Source: Staphylococcus pettenkoferi (lineage in GTDB: Bacteria > Bacillota > Bacilli > Staphylococcales > Staphylococcaceae). Taken from it: a stretch of 52,999 bases of DNA. Positions 1 through 6,326 of this stretch are shown piece by piece. The stretch spans positions 1 to 52,999 of the forward strand of contig NZ_PPRN01000023.1 of assembly GCF_002902685.1 (NCBI RefSeq). Direction: 5' to 3'. A program made the translations under genes and the position numbers. Each line of letters opens with the position of its first letter. Positions within the stretch are counted from its first letter, which is position 1. The notes beneath the pieces are model-generated. The model had not been told where the DNA came from, ran no database searches, and was given only the letters and a program-made list of their open reading frames with translations.

Positions 1-19
1 AGATGTGTATAAGAGACAG
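1..19. other. Nextera transposase mosaic-end adapter at contig start
   Basis: The first 19 bases read AGATGTGTATAAGAGACAG, the mosaic-end sequence of the Nextera/Tn5 library kit. This is library adapter left on the contig edge, not chromosomal DNA. Genomic sequence probably starts at about base 20. Confidence 0.95.
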
Positions 20-41
20 AAATTATATGTTATAATGAACT

Positions 42-145
42 TGTAGGTGAGAATCCTACAGGTATATGAACAGTTTTTGTGTGTGAAGGATATTATTCAT
101 GTTTACACACTTTCTAACCCGTCTCTTTATGAGGCGGGATTTTTT
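42..145 (+). ncRNA. Possible small RNA or leader ending in a strong terminator (5' end cut by contig edge)
   Basis: A TATAAT sits at 31-36 and is followed by a 6-bp hairpin (42-47 with 55-60), a weaker GTGTG/CACAC hairpin at about 80-110, and a strong terminator at 118-145. No convincing ORF lies inside: an SD-like AAGGA precedes an ATG at 99, but that frame runs through the terminator. The -35 region would lie in or beyond the adapter, so the promoter cannot be judged. This could equally be the 3' end of an upstream transcript. Confidence 0.25.
118..145 (+). terminator. Rho-independent terminator
   Basis: CCCGTCTC (118-125) pairs with GAGGCGGG (131-138) with one G-U pair and a 5-base loop, followed by a T-run at 140-145. 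Confidence 0.85.
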
Positions 146-327
146 ATGAGATTTTTGAAATTTGATTGGAGTCTGACATATTTTTAATAAAATGAATTTA
201 TAAAAATAATGTAATATAAAAACTTTAATTTCGATGGGAGTGGGATATAATAATATTAAACGATATACTGCACTTTGCCCTTTTATCAAACATGAAACAG
301 ACAATCAATGACTAGGGAGGGATGAGA

Positions 328-750
328 ATGAAACATCAAAGCATCTTAAAGAAGCATCACCAACGCTTAACTCGATTAGAAAAAGATACTCGTGAAATTA
401 AATTAGAATTGATTGAAACGCAAGAATCTCAGAAAGCTATAAACGAAGATAATGAAAAATTCACAGTAACCCAGGAAGAAAGAATCGAGAGAATAGAAAA
501 AAGTAATGAGTAATTTCAACAGATTAAAGAAGAGCAACTTGAGGTTCGAAAGGAATTGTTGGAGAGTAATGCTCAATTTAAAGAAGAAATACGAGAGCAC
601 TGTCAAAGATTGGAAGCGAATATCGGTAATTTAATAGATCAAAAGATGGAAGTTCATGTCAGTAACTTGAAATATTCTATGTTACGTTGGGGTGTTGGTA
701 TTAGTGTAGGTATCCTTGGATTAGCAGGAAGAGTTTTTGGTATATATTAA
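328..750 (+). pseudogene. Coiled-coil protein with C-terminal membrane anchor, broken by in-frame TAA
   Basis: One reading frame runs from ATG 328 to the stop at 748-750 but contains a TAA at 511-513. ATG 328 lies 7 bases after the SD AGGGAGG (314-320); ATG 322, in the same frame, is only 1 base away and is a poor start. The first half (61 codons) is a charged heptad-like helix rich in Glu, Lys and Gln. The second half continues the coiled coil and ends in a hydrophobic glycine-containing segment that looks like a membrane anchor. The general plan resembles small phage or membrane-associated coiled-coil proteins, but I do not recognise the family. A single CAA, AAA or GAA to TAA change would explain the break. 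Re-initiation at TTG 556 or 559 after AAAGGA is possible. A sequencing error is also possible so close to the contig end. Confidence 0.6.
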
Positions 751-885
751 TATAAGGAATGATTTTTGCTAGCGGTCGATACACGGACAACCATTGAACA
801 ACGTAAATTTAAAATCGCTAAAATGTTGTCCGGATTTTGGCCAAAAATTTTAAAACGTGTTTTTACGTATTTTCATAGACATAAG

Positions 886-911
886 AAAAACCCCGTCGTA
901 ACAGGGTTTTT
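886..911 (-). terminator. Terminator downstream of tRNA-Arg (symmetrical)
   Basis: AAAAACCC (886-893) and GGGTTTTT (904-911) form a stem with T-runs on both strands. It lies 44 bases past the 3' end of the minus-strand tRNA. The rest of the stretch from 751 to 954 holds no ORF; it contains an 8-bp inverted repeat (784-791 with 825-832) and an 11-bp direct repeat (865-875 and 936-946). Confidence 0.75.
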
Positions 912-954
912 GACTTTCGTATAAAATACATTTTAACGTATTTTCACGCCTTAG

Positions 955-1028
955 CGTCCTGGGAGGGATTCGAACCCCCGACCGATGGCTTAGAAGGCCA
1001 TTGCTCTATCCAGCTGAGCTACCAGGAC
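955..1028 (-). tRNA. tRNA-Arg (anticodon TCT)
   Basis: Read on the minus strand the cloverleaf is complete: acceptor stem GTCCTGG/CCAGGAC, D stem GCTC/GAGC, anticodon stem ATGGC/GCCAT around the loop CTTCTAA (anticodon TCT, decoding AGA/AGG), a 5-base variable loop, a T arm with TTCGAAT, and discriminator G. It is 74 bases long. CCA is not encoded; the template continues CTA. Confidence 0.97.
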
Positions 1029-1052
1029 ATAACGTTTTTTAACACAACATTT

Positions 1053-1081
1053 ATTATAACTAACTCGTTACAATAAAGCAA
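1053..1081 (-). promoter_or_regulatory. Promoter of tRNA-Arg
   Basis: On the minus strand TTGCTT (1076-1081) is followed after 17 bases by TATAAT (1053-1058), about 25 bases upstream of the mature tRNA 5' end. The following bases 1082-1318 are AT-rich with no ORF. Confidence 0.65.
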
Positions 1082-1318
1082 TACATCAATCATTGAAATT
1101 TATGTAGATTTTTCACTTATGTAAGCGAATTGCATGGATTTACTAGTAATACCCATAAACTCATCGCAGTCTTCTTGTACTTCTAATTTTAATTTCACAA
1201 TTCTAAATCGTTACTAACTTATTCTATTTGAAATTTTCATTACCCTCCACTTTCTTTCTCACAACTAATATATTATAGTTCAATAATGAGTAGTTTAATG
1301 AGAGAAAGGGATTTTATT

Positions 1319-1999
1319 ATGAAACCGACCATGCTTATTGATTTTGACGATACGTTAGTAGACTTTATAGATGCTGAAATTCAAGCTTTTTACACAATAG
1401 CTCAAGATTATCTAAATGAAGCTACTGAATCTGATTTACAAACATTTATGCAAGTAAATCAGGCGCATTGGGAAGCTTTCCAACGTGGAGAGCTCAATAA
1501 GGAAGAAGTGTTGAACCAGCGTTTCCGAAACTTCTTTGCGAGATACGATATCGAGGTTGATGGTCCGAAAGTTGATCATGAATATCGCACTTCGTTATCG
1601 AAAGCGACAGTGAAGTATATGCCACACGTTCTAACTACTTTAGATATTCTTAAAAATCACTACGATCTCTATATTGTGACGAATGGTGTGCGCATCACGC
1701 AATTACGTCGTTTGAAACAAACACCTTTCGAAACGATCTTCAAAGGTATCTTTATCTCTGAAGATACAGGTTCTCAAAAACCTATGCCTGAATTCTTCGA
1801 CTACGTGTTTAACCATATTGGTAACGAGAGAAGACAAGACGCTATCATTGTAGGAGACTCTTTAACTTCTGATATCCAAGGTGGCATCAACGCTGGAATT
1901 CGAACTTGTTGGTACAACGGTCGAGATAAGGTCAATGATTCTGGTATTCAACCTGACTACACAATACACAGCTTTGACCAACTTGTTCACTTAATGTAA
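1319..1999 (+). CDS. HAD-superfamily hydrolase, YjjG-type nucleotidase-like
   Basis: Cytoplasmic HAD phosphatase of 226 residues. The nucleophile motif is DFDDT at 8-12 (Asp8, Asp10), motif II is the Thr121 of VTNG, the lysine motif is Lys154 in QKPMPEFF, and the metal-binding motif is VGDSLTSDIQGG with Asp180 and Asp185. A helical cap domain lies between about residues 15 and 95. This layout fits the YjjG/YfnB group, which dephosphorylates nucleoside monophosphates including non-canonical pyrimidine nucleotides; the substrate here is inferred. ATG 1319 is chosen because GAGAAAGGG lies 8 bases upstream. ATG 1286, in the same frame, has no SD and would add 11 poorly conserved residues. The gene is monocistronic and converges on the GNAT gene. 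Confidence 0.88.
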   Translation: MKPTMLIDFDDTLVDFIDAEIQAFYTIAQDYLNEATESDLQTFMQVNQAHWEAFQRGELNKEEVLNQRFRNFFARYDIEVDGPKVDHEYRTSLSKATVKYMPHVLTTLDILKNHYDLYIVTNGVRITQLRRLKQTPFETIFKGIFISEDTGSQKPMPEFFDYVFNHIGNERRQDAIIVGDSLTSDIQGGINAGIRTCWYNGRDKVNDSGIQPDYTIHSFDQLVHLM

Positions 2000-2019
2000 G
2001 TTCTGATTAGAAAATCGAT

Positions 2020-2084
2020 AAAAAAGAGTTGATGAAAGGTGAGTAAGTGCAAGTGTTAAGCAATTGACCTCATTCATCAACTCT
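2020..2084 (-). terminator. Terminator of the GNAT gene
   Basis: AGAGTTGATGAA (2025-2036) is perfectly complementary to TTCATCAACTCT (2073-2084), a 12-bp stem. On the minus strand it is followed by a T-run (the A-run at 2020-2025). It sits between the convergent HAD and GNAT genes and may also stop the HAD transcript. Confidence 0.8.
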
Positions 2085-2092
2085 GATTGTTA

Positions 2093-2539
2093 TTATTTAG
2101 TTGGTGTCCATAATAGTACATCGTTACCTTCTTGGTTATGTTCACCTGTATCTTCGAAGCCATGTTTCAAGAAGAAATCTTTAGATTTATTACGTGCAAT
2201 CACTTTGATTGGTAAGTTATGTGATTTGGCATAGTCGAGTAGTGCTTGACCATAGCCACGACCTTGAAATGCTTTGAGAACTTCAAGTTTCCATAATACT
2301 AAGTAATCATCATATTTAGGGAAATAGACTTCTTCCACTTCACCTTTACGATAAAGTGCCATACGAGCGCCAAGACGATCACCTACGTATATGCCGTAGA
2401 ATGGAGAGTCTGAACTAGCATCAATCATTTCCCCACGTAGTTCATCAACCATAAATAGATCTTTGTTCCCGAAGTTCCTGAAATCTTCGAAAAGTTCGTC
2501 GGTCTTGTAATTAATATCGAGACGCTTTACGTCACTCAT
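2093..2539 (-). CDS. ylbP: GNAT-family N-acetyltransferase, YlbP type
   Basis: A 148-residue single-domain GNAT protein. The acetyl-CoA pyrophosphate-binding loop is QGRGYG at 92-97, followed by the helix ALLDYAKS, and the usual C-terminal FFLKHGF strand is at 122-128. The substrate is unknown. It starts at ATG 2539, preceded on the minus strand by AAGGGGGAA at good spacing. In Bacillus subtilis the YlbP gene lies close to bshC and mraZ, as here, which supports the family assignment; the neighbour relationship is from memory. It is divergent from bshC. Confidence 0.85.
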   Translation of the reverse strand: MSDVKRLDINYKTDELFEDFRNFGNKDLFMVDELRGEMIDASSDSPFYGIYVGDRLGARMALYRKGEVEEVYFPKYDDYLVLWKLEVLKAFQGRGYGQALLDYAKSHNLPIKVIARNKSKDFFLKHGFEDTGEHNQEGNDVLLWTPTK

Positions 2540-2569
2540 ATTCTTTCCCCCTTGAATTGATTTAATACC

Positions 2570-2599
2570 ATTATACCGTAAAGTGAATTATGATGACAA
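2570..2599 (-). promoter_or_regulatory. Promoter of the GNAT gene
   Basis: On the minus strand TTGTCA (2594-2599) is followed after 18 bases by TATAAT (2570-2575), about 30 bases upstream of the start codon. Confidence 0.7.
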
Positions 2600-2707
2600 A
2601 ATTTTATAATTTATCATCTTTGGATAACTTATGTGACCTCCACATATAGTACGCTTTACAATAGTAAAATCTTTCTTACTTTCTCCCTTATATCGCAAGC
2701 CGTATAA

Positions 2708-2736
2708 TTGTCAAATATTACTATAATCTTTATACT
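2708..2736 (+). promoter_or_regulatory. Promoter of bshC
   Basis: TTGTCA (2708-2713), a 17-base spacer and TATACT (2731-2736), ending 32 bases before the bshC start codon. Confidence 0.7.
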
Positions 2737-2768
2737 GAAATAGAACAGAATGACTAAGGAGAATAGGT

Positions 2769-4382
2769 ATGGACTGTAAGACGCTTAAACTTAAAGACGA
2801 CAATCAATTTATCACTAGCATTGCACATAATGATGAACAAGTAACTCAATTTTTTAATTACAATGCTATGGCAGAGGAAAGTTATGCTACTCGACTTCAA
2901 AGTCCAAATAATGGTAGGGAAGAGGATTTAGCTGAAATAATTAAGCACTATATGAGCGATTTGTCGCTAACTGAGGCACAACAAGAACATATTTCTCAAC
3001 TTGCTAGCGGAGCTAAAGTTGTTATTGGAGGCCAACAAGCAGGTTTTTTAGGCGGCGCACTCTATACTTTTCATAAAATATTATCCATCGTCACATTGAC
3101 GCAATCTCTACGCGAAAAGTATGACCGATCAGTTGTACCTGTGTTCTGGATTGCTGGTGAAGACCATGACTTTGATGAAGTCAACCACACGTATGTCTTT
3201 AACCACAGCGATGCCCAATTACATAAGGTGAAATATCATACATTACAGCCGCCTGAAACATGTGTTTCTCACTATCTTCCTGATAAAGGTGAGCTTAAGC
3301 AAGCCGTGGACGATTTCTTTAAACAATTGAATGAAACGCAAGCTTCCCGACCACTCAGAGATATGTGCCACAAGATAATTGCTGATTTCGACAGTTGGTC
3401 AGATATCTTTAAAGCGCTTGTGCACGAGGTCTTCAAAGAATATGGTTTATTACTTATTGATGCGCATGATTCACAATTACGTCGTCTCGAACAGCCGATG
3501 TTTAAATATATCATCGATCAGCATCAGTCCGTCGATGCTGCTTTTAGACAAGGCCAGGCTAAGACGGTTGAAGCGGGTCTTGAGCAGATGATTCAAACAG
3601 AGACGAATGTACACCTGTTTCTTGAACACGAACAAACGCGAGAGTTACTCATTTATGAAGATGGTAAGTTTAAGCTGAATAAAAGTCAGGAAACACTATC
3701 TAAAGAAGAACTACTTAATATAGTAGAAACTGAACCAGAACGTTTATCGAACAATGTAGTGACACGTCCCGTAATGGAAGAGTGGTTATTTAATACAGTC
3801 ACTTTCGTCGGCGGTCCAAGTGAAATTAAATACTGGGCTGAGCTCGCGCAAGTCTTTAAGACATTAGACGTAGAAATGCCAATTGTTCTTCCGCGTATGC
3901 GTATCAGTTATCTCAATCCGAGAGTGGAGAAATTGTTAAATCGCTACGATATTCCGATCGATGAGGTTATTGAAGAAGGTGCCACACGCCACAAAGATGA
4001 TTTTGTGAGAGCGCAAGCTTCAGATGCGTTTATTAATAAAGTTGAAGAGATGAAAGTACAACAAGAAGCGCTTTACCAATCACTTCAACAAGAGTTAGAT
4101 GATAATCACGATAATACAGTTCTACTTGATAAAAATAATGAGATTCACCAATTCCAATATGATTATCTCATCCAACGTTATTTACTTAATATTGAAAGAG
4201 AAAATCAAATTAGTATGACACATTTCAGAGAAATTGAATCAACACTCCACGCGATGGGTGGTTTACAAGAAAGAATTTGGAATCCACTCCAAATCATGAA
4301 TGATTTTGGGATAGATGTGTTCAGTCCCTCCACCTATCCACCACTCCCTTACACATTCGACCATATTATCGTTAAACCTTAG
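2769..4382 (+). CDS. bshC: Bacillithiol biosynthesis cysteine-adding enzyme BshC
   Basis: Puts L-cysteine onto glucosaminyl-malate, the last step of bacillithiol synthesis, the low-molecular-weight thiol of staphylococci. The 537 residues equal the length I know for S. aureus BshC. Visible family motifs are GGQQAG (87-92) in the nucleotide-like fold and FWIAGEDHDFDEVNH (126-140). The C-terminal half contains the predicted coiled-coil part and ends with a proline-rich segment (about 525-531). AAGGAG lies 6 bases before ATG 2769. It has its own promoter and terminator, so it is transcribed separately from the dcw cluster that follows. No sign of damage. Confidence 0.95.
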   Translation: MDCKTLKLKDDNQFITSIAHNDEQVTQFFNYNAMAEESYATRLQSPNNGREEDLAEIIKHYMSDLSLTEAQQEHISQLASGAKVVIGGQQAGFLGGALYTFHKILSIVTLTQSLREKYDRSVVPVFWIAGEDHDFDEVNHTYVFNHSDAQLHKVKYHTLQPPETCVSHYLPDKGELKQAVDDFFKQLNETQASRPLRDMCHKIIADFDSWSDIFKALVHEVFKEYGLLLIDAHDSQLRRLEQPMFKYIIDQHQSVDAAFRQGQAKTVEAGLEQMIQTETNVHLFLEHEQTRELLIYEDGKFKLNKSQETLSKEELLNIVETEPERLSNNVVTRPVMEEWLFNTVTFVGGPSEIKYWAELAQVFKTLDVEMPIVLPRMRISYLNPRVEKLLNRYDIPIDEVIEEGATRHKDDFVRAQASDAFINKVEEMKVQQEALYQSLQQELDDNHDNTVLLDKNNEIHQFQYDYLIQRYLLNIERENQISMTHFREIESTLHAMGGLQERIWNPLQIMNDFGIDVFSPSTYPPLPYTFDHIIVKP

Positions 4383-4398
4383 AGTGAGTAAGGATTTA

Positions 4399-4434
4399 CC
4401 CGATTTGCTATTACAGCAGATCGGGCTATTTTTA
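4399..4434 (+). terminator. Terminator of bshC
   Basis: An 11-bp stem, CCCGATTTGCT (4399-4409) with AGCAGATCGGG (4415-4425), one G-U pair, 5-base loop, followed by CTATTTTTAT. Confidence 0.85.
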
Positions 4435-4441
4435 TGCCTAT

Positions 4442-4498
4442 TTGAAAGAATTCGGGTAAATTTTATATAAATAGTGGAGGATAGTGGGGAGATGTGGT
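4442..4498 (+). promoter_or_regulatory. dcw promoter region with three MraZ-box repeats
   Basis: GTGG occurs at 4474, 4484 and 4494, exactly 10 bases apart (GTGGA, GTGGG, GTGGT). Short GTGGG-like repeats at 10-base spacing upstream of mraZ are the known operator of the MraZ regulator in other bacteria. A candidate promoter is TTGAAA (4442-4447), 16 bases, TATATA (4464-4469), which would place the repeats at and just after the transcription start. A TATATA-rich stretch at 4503-4510 is an alternative -10. MraZ autoregulation of the cluster is therefore the likely control. Confidence 0.6.
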
Positions 4499-4531
4499 AA
4501 ATTATATATATGGAAGGTGAGGTGAGGTAGA

Positions 4532-4963
4532 ATGTTCATGGGTGAATACGAGCATCAGCTTGATACGAAAGGCCGTATGATCGTGCCTTCGAAGTTTCGC
4601 TATGATCTCAATGAACGTTTTATCATCACACGAGGCCTTGATAAATGCTTATTCGGCTATACTTTGGAAGAATGGCAGACCATTGAAGAGAAGATGAGAA
4701 CCTTACCTATGACCAAAAAAGATGCGCGTAAATTTATGCGTATGTTCTTCTCCGGCGCTGTCGAAGTAGAGTTAGATAAGCAAGGGCGTATTAACATTCC
4801 ACAGAATTTAAGACAATACGCGAATTTATCGAAAGAATGTACAGTAATTGGGGTTTCAAATCGTATAGAGATTTGGGATCGTGAAACTTGGAATAACTTC
4901 TACGATGAGTCTGAAGAAAGTTTCGAGGATATTGCTGAAGATTTAATTGATTTTGATTTTTAA
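4532..4963 (+). CDS. mraZ: Transcriptional regulator MraZ
   Basis: A 143-residue DNA-binding protein with two SpoVT/AbrB-like MraZ domains; the halves are marked by [16 protein letters not shown] (about 4-19) and [14 protein letters not shown] (about 77-90). In other bacteria MraZ oligomers bind GTGGG repeats at the dcw promoter and repress or tune it; the repeats lie directly upstream here. The start ATG 4532 follows GGTGAGGTGAGG. It is the first gene of the dcw operon and is followed 15 bases later by rsmH. Confidence 0.96.
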   Translation: MFMGEYEHQLDTKGRMIVPSKFRYDLNERFIITRGLDKCLFGYTLEEWQTIEEKMRTLPMTKKDARKFMRMFFSGAVEVELDKQGRINIPQNLRQYANLSKECTVIGVSNRIEIWDRETWNNFYDESEESFEDIAEDLIDFDF

Positions 4964-4978
4964 AATGGAGGAATTGAA

Positions 4979-5914
4979 GTGTTTCATCACGTCAGCGTCA
5001 TGTTGAAAGAGACCATTGATTATTTAAATGTTAAAGCAGATGGTACGTATGTTGACTGTACTTTAGGTGGCGCGGGTCATGCCCTCTATTTGCTGAATCA
5101 ATTAGGTGATCAAGGCAGATTGATTGCGATTGACCAAGATCAACATGCTTTGGACAACGCGCGAGAAGTTTTAAAAGATCACCTTGATAAAGTTACTTTT
5201 ATACATAGTAATTTTCGGAATATAACAGAAATTTTAAATGATTTAAATATTGAAAAGGTCGATGGTATCTATTACGATCTTGGCGTTTCTAGTCCTCAAT
5301 TAGATGTACCAGAACGTGGGTTTAGTTATCATCACGATGCGAAATTAGATATGCGCATGGATCAGACGCAAGACTTAACAGCATATGACGTAGTTAATAC
5401 ATGGTCCTTCCATGATTTAATGCGGATATTTAACCGTTACGGCGAAGAGAAATTTGCGAAACAAATTGCAAGACGCATTGAACAGCATCGAGAGAAAGAA
5501 CCGATAGAGACGACGTTACAACTCGTCGATATCATTAAGGAAGGTATTCCTGCTAAAGCAAGACGTAAAGGTGGACATCCAGCGAAACGCGTCTTTCAAG
5601 CGATCCGTATAGCTGTCAATGATGAATTAGCAGCTTTCGAAGATTCGTTGGAGCAAGCCATAGCTCATACCGAGGTGAATGGCAGAATATCTGTTATTTC
5701 TTTCCATTCCCTCGAAGATAGGCTATGTAAACAAATGTTCCAAGAATACGAGAAAGGGCCTGATGTTCCGAGAGGCGTACCCGTCTTACCAGAGGAATAC
5801 ACACCTAAACTTAAACGTGTGAATCGCAAGCCAATTACCGCTACTGAAGAAGATTTAGAAGACAATAATCGTGCGCGTAGTGCGAAATTACGTGTCGCAG
5901 AGATACTTAAATAA
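4979..5914 (+). CDS. rsmH: 16S rRNA (cytosine-1402-N4)-methyltransferase RsmH (MraW)
   Basis: Methylates N4 of C1402 in the decoding centre of 16S rRNA using S-adenosylmethionine. The 311 residues match the staphylococcal length. The SAM-binding motif is [11 protein letters not shown] (about 25-35), with IDQD further on and the conserved [12 protein letters not shown] and ISFHSLEDR segments. The start codon is GTG at 4979, with GGAGG ending about 8 bases before it. It sits in its usual place between mraZ and ftsL. Confidence 0.96.
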   Translation: MFHHVSVMLKETIDYLNVKADGTYVDCTLGGAGHALYLLNQLGDQGRLIAIDQDQHALDNAREVLKDHLDKVTFIHSNFRNITEILNDLNIEKVDGIYYDLGVSSPQLDVPERGFSYHHDAKLDMRMDQTQDLTAYDVVNTWSFHDLMRIFNRYGEEKFAKQIARRIEQHREKEPIETTLQLVDIIKEGIPAKARRKGGHPAKRVFQAIRIAVNDELAAFEDSLEQAIAHTEVNGRISVISFHSLEDRLCKQMFQEYEKGPDVPRGVPVLPEEYTPKLKRVNRKPITATEEDLEDNNRARSAKLRVAEILK

Positions 5915-5930
5915 GGAGTGAATCTTAATT

Positions 5931-6326
5931 ATGGCTGTAGAAAAAATATATGAACCTTACAACGCTGCACCACAACATGCACCCGAAACACAACCTTCGG
6001 AACAGCCAAAGCAGTCTGTAAAGAAGAAAGTAGTCGTTAAACTTACTAAGTTCGAAAAAATGTTATACATAGGGTTGATAACCGTAATTGCCTTTATCAG
6101 TATATATATGCTATCTTTAAAAATGGATGCGTATGATACACACGGCAAGATTGCAGATTTAGACCATAAAATCGAACAACAAGCAAGTGAAAATAGTTCT
6201 ATAGAATCTGAAATTAAGAAAAACTCTTCATATGAACGCATTTACGACAAGGCAAAAGAACAAGGAATGAGCCTTAAGAACGACAATGTAAAGGTAGTGC
6301 GTAATAATGGCGAAGCGAAAAATTAG
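5931..6326 (+). CDS. ftsL: Cell division protein FtsL
   Basis: A small bitopic divisome protein of 131 residues: a Lys/Pro/Gln-rich cytoplasmic part (1-43), one membrane helix at about 44-64, and an extracytoplasmic coiled coil (about 70-125). It forms a complex with DivIC and DivIB and helps activate septal peptidoglycan synthesis. AAGGAG precedes ATG 5931. Its 3' end overlaps the pbp1 start by 20 bases, suggesting translational coupling. Identification rests on position, size and topology because FtsL sequences are poorly conserved. Confidence 0.93.
   Translation: MAVEKIYEPYNAAPQHAPETQPSEQPKQSVKKKVVVKLTKFEKMLYIGLITVIAFISIYMLSLKMDAYDTHGKIADLDHKIEQQASENSSIESEIKKNSSYERIYDKAKEQGMSLKNDNVKVVRNNGEAKN

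Noticed and set aside
99..149. Short ORF with an SD-like AAGGA at the left end
   Set aside because: Its 16 codons run straight through the terminator hairpin at 118-145, so translation of this frame is unlikely to be its purpose.
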